Origin: Caldicoprobacter guelmensis
GTDB lineage: Bacteria > Bacillota > Clostridia > Caldicoprobacterales > Caldicoprobacteraceae
NCBI RefSeq assembly: GCF_016908415.1
Contig: NZ_JAFBDW010000004.1
Location: forward strand, 248,001-312,000
Direction: 5' to 3'
DNA length: 64,000 nucleotides
In this document: in pieces, positions 8,375 to 15,361 of the stretch
Position numbering within the stretch: position 1 is the stretch's first letter
Layout of the letters: every line of letters starts with the position of its first letter
Made by a program: the position numbers and the translations under genes
Notes under the pieces: model-generated
The model's input: only the letters and a program-made list of their open reading frames with translations
What the model was told of the DNA's origin: nothing
Databases searched by the model: none

Positions 8375-8884
8375 ATGATGGAAAGCAATGGATTAAAAAT
8401 CAATGAAAGGATAAATGAGGGGTTAAAAAGGTTGATCGAGCTTGCCGAGCTCAAAAAGCAGCATATGCACTGCATTCTTGAACTTACGCGTCAGCAGTCG
8501 GAGGTTTTGTCAGCCGAGCAGGTGGACCAGCTGCTTAAGTACATACAGGACAAGCAAGAGCATATCGACGCCATAAAGGCGCTGGATGAGGAGTTCAGCG
8601 GTATCTTTGGTGGAATAAAGAAAGAGGTATGCCGTGATGGATTCAAGCATGATAACCCTGAAGGGTATGGCCTGTATGTTAAGCTCCGTGCAAGGGTCAG
8701 CGAAATAAAGGATGTGGTAGAAGCCATTTACAGCCTTGAGGTTCAAAACCAAGAACGGGTTCGTGATATTCTACAGGATGTAAAGGCCAGGATAAGCAAT
8801 ATAAATAGGGGTAAAAGGGGGTATAGCGCATACAAGCAGCAAGTGCCGCAGGCAGATGGCGTGTTTATAGATCAGAGAAAGTAA
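8375..8884 (+). CDS. FlgN/FliT-like flagellar chaperone (putative)
   Basis: The 169-residue protein is almost entirely helical and charged, with coiled-coil character over residues 5-150. The pattern LKRLIELAELKKQHMHCILEL, then LKYIQDKQEHIDAIKALDEEF, resembles the helical export-chaperone families FlgN and FliT, which bind hook-associated proteins or FliD. It begins 15 bases after the fliS stop, the position in which FliT is found in Bacillota. The ATG at 8375 is followed at once by a second ATG at 8378. Family assignment is by context and shape, not by a strong motif. Confidence 0.65.
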   Translation: MMESNGLKINERINEGLKRLIELAELKKQHMHCILELTRQQSEVLSAEQVDQLLKYIQDKQEHIDAIKALDEEFSGIFGGIKKEVCRDGFKHDNPEGYGLYVKLRARVSEIKDVVEAIYSLEVQNQERVRDILQDVKARISNINRGKRGYSAYKQQVPQADGVFIDQRK

Positions 8885-8930
8885 CGTTACGTTTTCGATA
8901 GAGTGGGGGCAAAAATTCCAAAATTTCTAG

Positions 8931-8959
8931 TTGCTTTTTGTGTCTAAAGGGTTTATAAT
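8931..8959 (+). promoter_or_regulatory. SigA-type promoter of the structured RNA and zinc-ribbon gene
   Basis: TTGCTT (8931-8936) and a perfect TATAAT (8954-8959) stand 17 bases apart. Transcription should start near 8966, at the first base of the folded region described next. Confidence 0.8.
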
Positions 8960-8965
8960 GTACAT

Positions 8966-9325
8966 AAACGCTCAATATTTGGTCCTGGGGTTCACCCCAA
9001 GTCCGTGACATCGGTGGTTATCCATAGGTTGCCTCCTGCAGGGTATCTCCTGCGGTTTTAAAAGGCGCTCAGACCATGGATGTGTATGGAAGCTATGACA
9101 TGGCAGGCTGTAGAGCCTGACGGTGAAACGGCGTCTTTCTGTTTTGTGTGGTCCATAGGTTTTCCAGTGGAAATAATCCCTACGGATTCCCTACGGAAGT
9201 TGATAGTGGTACACAAACGAGCCTGGGTCACTGGTTTCTCTACCCCCTGCTTTGATCATAGTTGAGGAATGGCATCATGGGTGGATGAGGGGAGAAGGCC
9301 GGGGCTCAAATGGCGAGCGGAAAAA
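8966..9325 (+). ncRNA. Large structured RNA (about 350 nt), leader of the zinc-ribbon gene; possible raiA-motif RNA or unknown class
   Basis: There is no convincing reading frame, but many helices can be drawn by eye. A closing stem pairs 8969-8973 with 9315-9319 and 8977-8981 with 9307-9311. Inside it are TGGGG-TTCA-CCCCA (8986-8999), a two-part arm from 9021 to 9080 with GCAGG/CCTGC at its tip, CAGGCT-gtag-AGCCTG (9104-9119), GACG/CGTC (9119-9135), and an arm closed by TTTGTGT (9143-9149) with ACACAAA (9211-9217). CCAGTG (9164-9169) can pair outside that arm with CACTGG (9229-9234). No terminator separates it from the gene at 9351. The flagellar/hpf/secA setting is one where raiA-motif RNAs occur in Clostridia, but I could not match the known consensus. 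6S and RNase P motifs are absent. Confidence 0.6.
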
Positions 9326-9350
9326 TTTATCAAAGTGAGGGGTTATTTCC

Positions 9351-9635
9351 ATGTACAAGGATAAGGTTTTAGTGTGCAAAGATTGTGGTGCGGAGTTTGT
9401 CTTCACCGCAGGAGAGCAGGAGTTTTACGCTGAAAAGGGATTTCAAAACGAGCCTGTTCGCTGCAAGGCCTGCCGTGATGCTCGAAAGGCCAATGGTAGG
9501 AGGAACGGAGGGAACGGCAGAAGGGAGCTGTACGATGCTGTATGTGCTGAGTGCGGTGCACCGACGAAGGTTCCATTCGTTCCCAGAAATGATAGACCGG
9601 TTTACTGCAGTGATTGCTATAGAAATCACAGATAA
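9351..9635 (+). CDS. Double zinc-ribbon protein, 94 residues
   Basis: The protein holds two zinc-ribbon cysteine sets: C9/C12 with C38/C41, and C65/C68 with C86/C89, joined by a basic Gly/Arg/Asn linker (residues 42-60). The first ribbon has the pattern CKDCGAEFVFTAGEQEFYAE of the small 'probable zinc-ribbon' family common in Clostridia; the second ends PVYCSDCYRNHR. The basic linker and ribbons suggest nucleic-acid or ribosome binding, but no function is established. The ATG follows GTGAGGGGTTATTTCC. It shares a promoter (8931) with the folded RNA and ends in its own terminator, so RNA and protein form one unit. Confidence 0.8.
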   Translation: MYKDKVLVCKDCGAEFVFTAGEQEFYAEKGFQNEPVRCKACRDARKANGRRNGGNGRRELYDAVCAECGAPTKVPFVPRNDRPVYCSDCYRNHR

Positions 9636-9653
9636 AAATGGCTGGTCAACAAG

Positions 9654-9684
9654 AGCTCTGGTGGTATAAAGCCAGAGCTTTTTT
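9654..9684 (+). terminator. Intrinsic terminator after the zinc-ribbon gene
   Basis: AGCTCTGG (9654-9661) pairs with CCAGAGCT (9672-9679), followed by six Ts. It ends the unit that began at 8931. Confidence 0.85.
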
Positions 9685-9747
9685 ATTTGCTCTGTATTTG
9701 TCGAAAATTGCGCTTAAGATACGTGTAAGTAATTGGATATCCAAATT

Positions 9748-9831
9748 TTATCCACAGAAAAAAGTGCCAAAAACATAGTTATGCACAGGGTTATCCACAT
9801 TATCCACAAGTTCATTATTCACATATCCACA
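9748..9831 (+). promoter_or_regulatory. Cluster of six DnaA boxes
   Basis: Six DnaA boxes (pattern TTATNCACA) lie in 84 bases, all in the same direction: TTATCCACA at 9748-9756, TTATGCACA at 9779-9787, TTATCCACA at 9791-9799 and 9800-9808 (directly abutting), TTATTCACA at 9815-9823, and ATATCCACA at 9823-9831 with one mismatch. No dnaA, dnaN or other origin gene is near. The cluster fills the spacer (9636-9990) between the zinc-ribbon unit and an ABC transporter. By analogy with DnaA-box clusters outside oriC in B. subtilis it could titrate DnaA or regulate a neighbour. Confidence 0.8.
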
Positions 9832-9908
9832 AAAGAACGCTAAATACCTGTCCGACATATAACATGGCATGTCAAAATTTGAGGAATTTTTTGGCACATA
9901 AATATGCA

Positions 9909-9937
9909 TTGATTTTTGTTAAATATTCGTTTATAAT
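9909..9937 (+). promoter_or_regulatory. SigA-type promoter of the amino-acid ABC transporter
   Basis: TTGATT (9909-9914) and TATAAT (9932-9937) are separated by 17 bases. It lies about 80 bases downstream of the DnaA-box cluster and 53 bases before the binding-protein gene. Confidence 0.75.
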
Positions 9938-9990
9938 TAACAAAGTTGATATATCTTTGTGTTTAAAAAAATGGGAGAGGAGAGGTTTTA

Positions 9991-10752
9991 ATGAAACGAG
10001 TACTTATCTATATACTTGCCATTGTGTTGGTGTTTTCGTTAATGGGTTGTGGCTCGAAGATCGATACCATGAAGCGCATACAGGAGACCAAAAAGATTAT
10101 ATGGGGTACCAATGCTGCTTTTGCGCCTTTTGAGATGAGGCAAGGGGATAAGGTGATCGGTATCGATGCCGAGATTGCGCAGAGGATTGCTGACAAGCTG
10201 GGCGTTGAGCTGGTGGTTGAGGATATGGAGTTTGAGGCACTCATGCCGGCATTGAAATCGGGCAAGATCGATTTTATAGCCGCTGGTTTTACCGTTAAGC
10301 CTGACAGGGCCAAGCAAGTCCTTTTTACTGATACCTATTTTAAAGCGGTACAGGTCATAATTGTGATGAAGGATAACCAGGAAATTAAGGGACCTGAAGA
10401 TTTGAAGGGTAAAAGGATTGGCGTACAGAATGCTACTACCGGCGACTTTGTGGCTTCTGAGATTGAAGGGGCTGAGGTTAAGCGTTACAACAACGGTATG
10501 GAAGCCGTCATGGACCTCAAAAATGGGAATATCGACGCTGTGATAATTGACAACCTGCCTGCACAGATGCTGGCACAGAAGAATCCTGAGGTAAAGATAC
10601 TGGATAAGAGCCCATCTGAGGAAGAAGAGTATGCTCTGGCCGTGCGCAAGGGCGACACCGAGCTTCAAAAGATCATAAATGAGGTTCTTGACGAGATGAA
10701 GAAGAGCGGAGAGATAGAAGAGCTGGTGAAGAAGTATTCCCTGGGAGAATAA
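9991..10752 (+). CDS. Polar amino-acid ABC transporter, substrate-binding lipoprotein
   Basis: This 253-residue protein captures an amino acid outside the membrane. The signal peptide ends in the lipobox LMGC, with the lipid-bearing Cys at residue 20. The mature part is a family-3 extracellular solute-binding protein: WGTNAAFAPFEMRQGDKVIG, GIDAEIAQRIADKLGVEL, FTVKPDRAKQVLFTDTYF and a C-terminal AVRKGDTELQKIINEVLDEM. The substrate cannot be fixed by eye; polar amino acids such as glutamine, arginine or cystine are candidates. The ATG follows GGGAGAGGAGAGG. Permease and ATPase genes follow. Confidence 0.92.
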   Translation: MKRVLIYILAIVLVFSLMGCGSKIDTMKRIQETKKIIWGTNAAFAPFEMRQGDKVIGIDAEIAQRIADKLGVELVVEDMEFEALMPALKSGKIDFIAAGFTVKPDRAKQVLFTDTYFKAVQVIIVMKDNQEIKGPEDLKGKRIGVQNATTGDFVASEIEGAEVKRYNNGMEAVMDLKNGNIDAVIIDNLPAQMLAQKNPEVKILDKSPSEEEEYALAVRKGDTELQKIINEVLDEMKKSGEIEELVKKYSLGE

Positions 10753-10775
10753 ATGACCTTGAGAGTTAAAGCATG

Positions 10776-10815
10776 AGCTAGCATTGGTACAAGGCCGGTG
10801 CTAGCTTGTTTTTTT
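10776..10815 (+). terminator. Hairpin with T-run between binding-protein and permease genes
   Basis: A 14-bp stem (AGCTAGCATTGG-type left arm, CCGGTGCTAGCT right arm, two G-T pairs) is followed by a T-rich run. In this position it probably stops part of the transcription, giving more binding protein than membrane parts. It may also stabilise the upstream mRNA. Confidence 0.75.
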
Positions 10816-10846
10816 GTAAAATTTAATTGAAAAGGGAGAGAATATT

Positions 10847-11533
10847 GTGTTGGAGGGTATATTCAGGGTTTTATCTGATGCAATATACTTCAATCTAATC
10901 AAGGAAGAGCGGTACATGTTATTTGTAAACGGGCTTAAGGTTTCAATACAGCTCACTGTTTTTGCTGCAATAATAGGCGTTATAATAGGCCTTATGATGG
11001 CTATAGCCAAGCTGACAAACAATAGAATATTGAACAGGATTGCCACGGCATACACTGATGTTATAAGAGGTACCCCTTCAGTAGTTCAGCTGATTGTGAT
11101 ATACTATGCTATACTAGGGAGCAGTCAGCTTCCCAAATTGTTGGTGGCGTCGCTGGCCTTTGGCATAAACAGCGGGGCTTATGTTACCGAACTCATACGT
11201 GCAGGGATACAGGCGGTCGACAAGGGGCAGATGGAGGCTGCCAGGTCGCTGGGGCTGTCATACGCTCAGGCTATGCGATATGTCATAGTACCCCAGGCTG
11301 TAAAGAATATTCTACCTGCACTGGTCAGCGAATTCATTGTCCTGCTTAAGGAGACTGCTGTGGCCGGGTATATTGCTCTGGATGACCTAACTCGTGCGGG
11401 GACTATCGTGCGTGGGCGAACCTTTGACCCTTATACCCCCTTCATATTGGTGGCGCTTATATATCTCTATCTTACTTCTATCTTGACGGCCTTCATGGGC
11501 AGGCTGGAGAGGAGGCTCAGGCAAAGTGATTAA
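10847..11533 (+). CDS. Polar amino-acid ABC transporter, permease
   Basis: This 228-residue membrane protein forms the channel. It has the HisM/GlnP-type layout with about five hydrophobic helices. The hallmarks are TDVIRGTPSVVQLIVIYY near residue 70, and the ATPase-contact loop QMEAARSLGLSYAQAMRYVI with VPQAVKNILPAL after it. GTG is the start; AAAAGGGAGAG lies seven bases upstream. It overlaps the ATPase gene by eight bases, so the two are translated together. Confidence 0.93.
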   Translation: MLEGIFRVLSDAIYFNLIKEERYMLFVNGLKVSIQLTVFAAIIGVIIGLMMAIAKLTNNRILNRIATAYTDVIRGTPSVVQLIVIYYAILGSSQLPKLLVASLAFGINSGAYVTELIRAGIQAVDKGQMEAARSLGLSYAQAMRYVIVPQAVKNILPALVSEFIVLLKETAVAGYIALDDLTRAGTIVRGRTFDPYTPFILVALIYLYLTSILTAFMGRLERRLRQSD

Positions 11534-12248
11534 AGTGGTTGACCTGCACAAGTCTTTCGGCAATGTGGAGGTGCTAAGGGGCATAAACACCGAGATACGA
11601 AAAGGGGAAGTGGTTTGCGTAATAGGGGCCAGCGGCTCGGGCAAAAGCACTTTCCTGCGCTGCCTAAATCTGCTTGAGGAGCCCACTAAAGGGGAGATAT
11701 ACATTGACGGGATTTCGCTTATGGAACACAAGAAAGACATCAACAAGCTGCGGCAAAAGGTAGGCATGGTGTTTCAGCAGTTTAACCTGTTTCCACATAT
11801 GACGGTGCTGGAGAACATCATGCTGGCTCCGGTAAAGGTCAAAAAAATGCCCGAGGATCAGGCAAGGCGTAAAGCCATCGAGCTGCTGAGAAAGGTGGGC
11901 TTATCCGATAAGGACAATGCTTACCCCAGCCAGCTTTCAGGGGGCCAAAAGCAGAGGGTGGCCATTGCACGGGCTTTGGCCATGGACCCTGAGGTCATGC
12001 TGTTTGATGAACCCACGTCGGCTTTAGACCCAGAGATGGTGGGTGAGGTACTGGCTGTCATGAAGCAGCTGGCCATGGAGGGTATGACCATGGTGGTGGT
12101 AACCCATGAAATGGGTTTTGCCAGGGAAGTAGGGGACAGAATCCTCTTTATGGATGAAGGGGTCATTTTGGAGGAGGGTACGCCTGAAGAGCTGTTTGGC
12201 AATCCGAAGAAGGAAAGGACCCGTACCTTCTTAAGCAAAGTTTTATAA
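11526..12248 (+). CDS. Polar amino-acid ABC transporter, ATP-binding protein (GlnQ-like)
   Basis: The 240-residue ATPase drives uptake. Walker A GASGSGKST is near residue 34, the Q-loop MVFQQFNLFPHMTVLENI follows, the signature is LSGGQKQRVAIARALAM, Walker B is VMLFDEPTSALDPE and the switch His lies in VVVTHEMGFAREVGD. These match the GlnQ/HisP group. It overlaps the permease gene by eight bases and is followed within 13 bases by an unknown membrane protein gene, which may be part of the operon. Confidence 0.94.
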   Translation: MIKVVDLHKSFGNVEVLRGINTEIRKGEVVCVIGASGSGKSTFLRCLNLLEEPTKGEIYIDGISLMEHKKDINKLRQKVGMVFQQFNLFPHMTVLENIMLAPVKVKKMPEDQARRKAIELLRKVGLSDKDNAYPSQLSGGQKQRVAIARALAMDPEVMLFDEPTSALDPEMVGEVLAVMKQLAMEGMTMVVVTHEMGFAREVGDRILFMDEGVILEEGTPEELFGNPKKERTRTFLSKVL

Positions 12249-12261
12249 AGGAGGAAGAGAA

Positions 12262-12846
12262 TTGAGGGCTGCTACAATAGTTTTTTGGTTAATTGGCATA
12301 TTAATCCTTGCGCCCATTGTGGTATTGAATGCCAAAACCATATGGCGCAAGTGGAAAAACAAAGAAGTAAAGATGGCATATACTCGTTTGGCTGTGGTTT
12401 TGATTGCATGCGTGGTTATTGTAGTGTTTTTAATATCGCTGTATAAGTTTACATTGGGGTATCAGTTGCCTTTGGTGATGGAACGAACCATTGACATATT
12501 CACCCAGCGCGTAGAGGGCGATATAGATACGGCTACCTACCGTCAAATGCTATTGGATGCGGGATTGGTGGATGTGGGGTTTAGGCCTATACCTGATGAG
12601 GAGTTGACGGAGGTAGGTTTTATAAAGGGAGAGAAGTATTCGGTGGACATAAGCGAGCAGGTTTATGACAATGACGGTGATACGGCTGTCATGTATGCCC
12701 GCCATCGAGGGGGAGGTCGGGCCATCTATACGGCTGTGAGGTTTAAATTCTCCGCAAATAAATGGAAGGCCCTGGAACACTGGGTTGTTCCCCAAGAGGA
12801 GATACAAAAGGTATCGGGTATCAGGTTTATTGAGATAAAGTCGTAA
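12262..12846 (+). CDS. Membrane protein of unknown function
   Basis: I do not recognise this 194-residue protein. It has two predicted membrane helices (about residues 4-22 and 41-64) separated by a basic loop (WRKWKNKEVKM), then a soluble domain of about 125 residues. That domain has mixed alpha/beta character and ends EEIQKVSGIRFIEIKS. The start is TTG, 13 bases after the ATPase stop, with AAGGAGGAAGAGA upstream. The spacing suggests it is transcribed with the ABC transporter, although it need not be part of the pump. The next gene points the other way. Confidence 0.6.
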   Translation: MRAATIVFWLIGILILAPIVVLNAKTIWRKWKNKEVKMAYTRLAVVLIACVVIVVFLISLYKFTLGYQLPLVMERTIDIFTQRVEGDIDTATYRQMLLDAGLVDVGFRPIPDEELTEVGFIKGEKYSVDISEQVYDNDGDTAVMYARHRGGGRAIYTAVRFKFSANKWKALEHWVVPQEEIQKVSGIRFIEIKS

Positions 12847-12856
12847 ACAGGTGAAG

Positions 12857-13021
12857 TTATTTTTGGGTTTTATATTTGGCGTATTGAAGTATCAGCTCGT
12901 CCAACTCTTGGCTGAGCTTTATTACCTCTTGATCGTTTAAATTAAAATTTTTGACGAGAAGCAATTTTTTCAAGGCCTCTCGCTTTTCTTCAATTTGCCT
13001 AACTAGCCATTGTTCATCCAT
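12857..13021 (-). CDS. Spo0E-like aspartyl-phosphate phosphatase (54 residues)
   Basis: Small Spo0E-family proteins remove phosphate from Spo0A-P and so delay sporulation. The sequence MDEQWLVRQIEEKREALKKL, then the second helix with VIKLSQELDELI, has the SQELD signature of the family and its two-helix size. I use the ATG at 13021 because AAAAGGAGGTGCAACA lies just upstream; an in-frame extension to 13102 would add 27 residues with no ribosome site. It converges on the unknown membrane protein gene with only ten bases between the stops. Confidence 0.8.
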   Translation of the reverse strand: MDEQWLVRQIEEKREALKKLLLVKNFNLNDQEVIKLSQELDELILQYAKYKTQK

Positions 13022-13261
13022 TGTTGCACCTCCTTTTCCTATATTGTGACACATTTCGCTCTTTTGGTGGGAAAAAAATGACGAAATATTACAAAATACC
13101 ACAAAATTATAGGATTATTCCCCCAAAAAATAATTGGTTTTAAAAGGCGTTTGGCTAAATTAGACAAAGGGTAAAAATTTAGTAGATGAATAAAAAAGGA
13201 GGAGTCTTTCAACTTTTATCGAATCTAATAGATAAAAGCAATTATGAAAGGAGCTGGCCTT

Positions 13262-13798
13262 ATGGTGATTAAATTAACTGGTAAAAACGTGGCTATCACC
13301 GATGCCTTAAGGGAGCATGTAAACAAAAAGGTTGGAAAGCTGGAGAAGTATTTTCCATCTGAAACCGAAGTGCAGGTGACCATGTCGGTCCAAAACTTTC
13401 GTCATATAGTTGAAGTAACAATACCCTTTAATGGGCTGGTCATCCGCGCAGAAGAAATGACAAATGACATGTACGCTTCCATCGACAATGTCATTGACAA
13501 ACTCGAAAGGCAGATACACAAGCACAAGACCAAGCTTGAAAGGAGGTTTAAGAACGGCGCATTGAGGTATGATAATGCTGACTTTGGCCAGCAAACAGAG
13601 TTGGATGAAGAACCACCCCGGGTGGTGAAGACAAAACGGTTTCCGTTAAAGCCTATGACGGTGGATGAGGCTATTCTACAGATGGAGCTGTTGGGTCATA
13701 GCTTTTTCGTATTTATCGATGGTGATGATGACCATGTAAAGGTGCTTTACAAGCGCAAGGATGGCAACTACGGTTTAATTGAGCCCGAATACATGTAA
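13262..13798 (+). CDS. hpf: Ribosome hibernation-promoting factor, long form (HPF/RaiA)
   Basis: Long HPF (178 residues) pairs 70S ribosomes into inactive 100S dimers. The N-terminal domain (1-100) has IKLTGKNVAITDALREHVNKKVGKLEKYF and the basic helix RQIHKHKTKLERRFK. The C-terminal dimerisation domain (about 120-178) has VKTKRFPLKPMTVDEAILQM and FFVFIDGDDDHVKVLYKRKDG. I choose the ATG at 13262, with AAGGAG eight bases upstream, over the ATG at 13244, which lacks a site. The leader holds an 8-bp hairpin (CTTTTATC 13213-13220 with GATAAAAG 13231-13238). A terminator follows. Confidence 0.95.
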   Translation: MVIKLTGKNVAITDALREHVNKKVGKLEKYFPSETEVQVTMSVQNFRHIVEVTIPFNGLVIRAEEMTNDMYASIDNVIDKLERQIHKHKTKLERRFKNGALRYDNADFGQQTELDEEPPRVVKTKRFPLKPMTVDEAILQMELLGHSFFVFIDGDDDHVKVLYKRKDGNYGLIEPEYM

Positions 13799-13800
13799 AA

Positions 13801-13827
13801 AAAAGGGAGCCGTTAAGCTCCCTTTTT
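13801..13827 (+). terminator. Intrinsic terminator of hpf
   Basis: AAAAGGGAGC (13801-13810) pairs with GCTCCCTTTT (13817-13826), followed by Ts, three bases after the hpf stop. Confidence 0.9.
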
Positions 13828-13907
13828 ATATGGAAATACTATTATCGAACAAGGATTACGGTGTCACAAGTTGAAGAAAAGTGTAATGTTCTTTGTTCAC
13901 TTTGTAA

Positions 13908-13937
13908 TTGAAGTAATGATAACTGTTATAGTACAAT
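13908..13937 (+). promoter_or_regulatory. Probable promoter of the membrane protein gene at 13971
   Basis: TTGAAG (13908-13913) and TACAAT (13932-13937) are 18 bases apart, 33 bases before the GTG start. The -35 is imperfect. Confidence 0.5.
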
Positions 13938-13970
13938 AGTATCAACCAATTAAACTAGGAGGTATGAACA

Positions 13971-15233
13971 GTGGATTCAATTGATATTAAAAACTTCATT
14001 ATCGAGAATATTGATAGGCCGCGAGAGCTGGAAAAAATGTATAGGAAAGACCCGGAAGCCTTTAAAGAGGCTTTTACATATGCGTGGGAGCACAATCCTG
14101 ATTCACAGGTCCTTGCTGTGTGGTATGAAAGGCTGTATTATGATGAGAGAAGAGAAGAAGTGGAAAAGAGGAAGACCAGATTATATCGAAAAGATTTTTT
14201 GTTGATAGCTGTACTTGCAGTGCTTGCAGGTATAAGTACCAGGCTAATCTTGTATTTTGCAGAAAAAGGAACAATAGCTTCTGTTAACCTTATCTTTGGT
14301 GTATTTCCGTTTATTGCTGCTTATTTTATTTACCGTAATGCTCTTAAGAAGAGTATTGTTTATACCGTGGCAGCTCTGTTTTTTGTGTCAGCGGTATATA
14401 TCAATTTATTGCCACTGAAGCCAAAGGACAGTATAATTTTGGCATACTTACACCTTCCGGTTTTTTTGTGGGTGCTACTGGGGTTTGCCTATGTAGGAAA
14501 TGAACACAAAAAGAGCGTTGCAAGGTTGAACTATTTGAAGTTTAACGTGGAATTTATAGTGTTATATGCCAGTATGGCAATAAGTGGGATGTTGCTCGCA
14601 CTGTTGACTACCCAGCTTTTTAGATTCATCGGTATGGATGTTTCTGAATTGTACTTTGAAAACGTTGTGTTGTTTGGTGCCGCTGCCCTTGCTGTGGTGG
14701 CGGCATACCTGGTGTCAGGAAGCTTTAAACTTGGTAAAAACATCGTCCCCTATCTGGCCGAAATTTTTAGCCCTCTTTTCTTGGTTACCTTGTCGGTTTA
14801 TCTCATTACAGTTGTTTGGATGGGCAAAAATCCCTTCTTGGATCGCAATTTTCTCTTATCATTTAACGGAATACTCCTGGGCGTATTGGCGCTAACAATA
14901 TTTTCCATAATCGAGCGCCGTTTTCGTGAGGAAAAGAACATCATCGATTATGTAAACTGTGCTTTGATATTCCTTGCCCTTGTCATTGATAGTGTGGCTT
15001 TATCAGCCATAGTGTTCAGAATTACTTCTTACGGAGTCACTCCCAATAGGCTGGCAGTATTAGGCCTAAATATTGTGGTATATATTAACCTAGTATGGAT
15101 TATGCTCCCTTATATCAGATATCTCAAGAATAAAGCAGGCCTTAATGTCATACAAGATGCCATTGCCCGTTATTTACCCATTTACGGGCTTTGGGCAGCT
15201 TTTGTCACATTTGGTTTTCCATTGATTTTTTAG
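13971..15233 (+). CDS. Polytopic membrane protein, DUF4153-like
   Basis: The 420-residue protein has a soluble N-terminal part of about 75 residues (acidic and helical, with KMYRKDPEAFKEAFTYAWEH), then roughly eleven hydrophobic helices to the C-terminus. The helix spacing and the N-terminal piece recall the DUF4153 family, whose function is unknown; I am not certain of the assignment. GTG is the start, with AGGAGGTATGAACA upstream. It has its own promoter and lies alone between hpf and secA. Confidence 0.6.
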   Translation: MDSIDIKNFIIENIDRPRELEKMYRKDPEAFKEAFTYAWEHNPDSQVLAVWYERLYYDERREEVEKRKTRLYRKDFLLIAVLAVLAGISTRLILYFAEKGTIASVNLIFGVFPFIAAYFIYRNALKKSIVYTVAALFFVSAVYINLLPLKPKDSIILAYLHLPVFLWVLLGFAYVGNEHKKSVARLNYLKFNVEFIVLYASMAISGMLLALLTTQLFRFIGMDVSELYFENVVLFGAAALAVVAAYLVSGSFKLGKNIVPYLAEIFSPLFLVTLSVYLITVVWMGKNPFLDRNFLLSFNGILLGVLALTIFSIIERRFREEKNIIDYVNCALIFLALVIDSVALSAIVFRITSYGVTPNRLAVLGLNIVVYINLVWIMLPYIRYLKNKAGLNVIQDAIARYLPIYGLWAAFVTFGFPLIF

Positions 15234-15264
15234 AATTGTAATACCATATTGCTGCCGAAAATCC

Positions 15265-15293
15265 TTGAATGTTTGTTGAATAAATGTTAAAAT
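15265..15293 (+). promoter_or_regulatory. Probable SigA-type promoter of secA
   Basis: TTGAAT (15265-15270) and TAAAAT (15288-15293) are separated by 17 bases, 68 bases before the secA ATG. Confidence 0.55.
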
Positions 15294-15361
15294 GAAATGG
15301 TTATAAATCCATAGAAATGAATGCGCTCTTTAAGGTGTAGCGCTTATCGAGGTGTTGTAAT

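Noticed and set aside
9080..9265. 61-residue frame inside the folded RNA region
   Set aside because: It has no ribosome site, crosses several exact helices, and has no protein-like composition; the RNA explanation fits better.
9748..9831. The DnaA-box cluster as the chromosomal origin
   Set aside because: No dnaA, dnaN, rpmH or gyr genes are near, and no AT-rich unwinding element is obvious; kept only as a cluster.
10039..10668. 209-residue frame on the minus strand
   Set aside because: It is the mirror of the ABC binding-protein gene, without a start site or family; long antisense frames like this come from codon bias.
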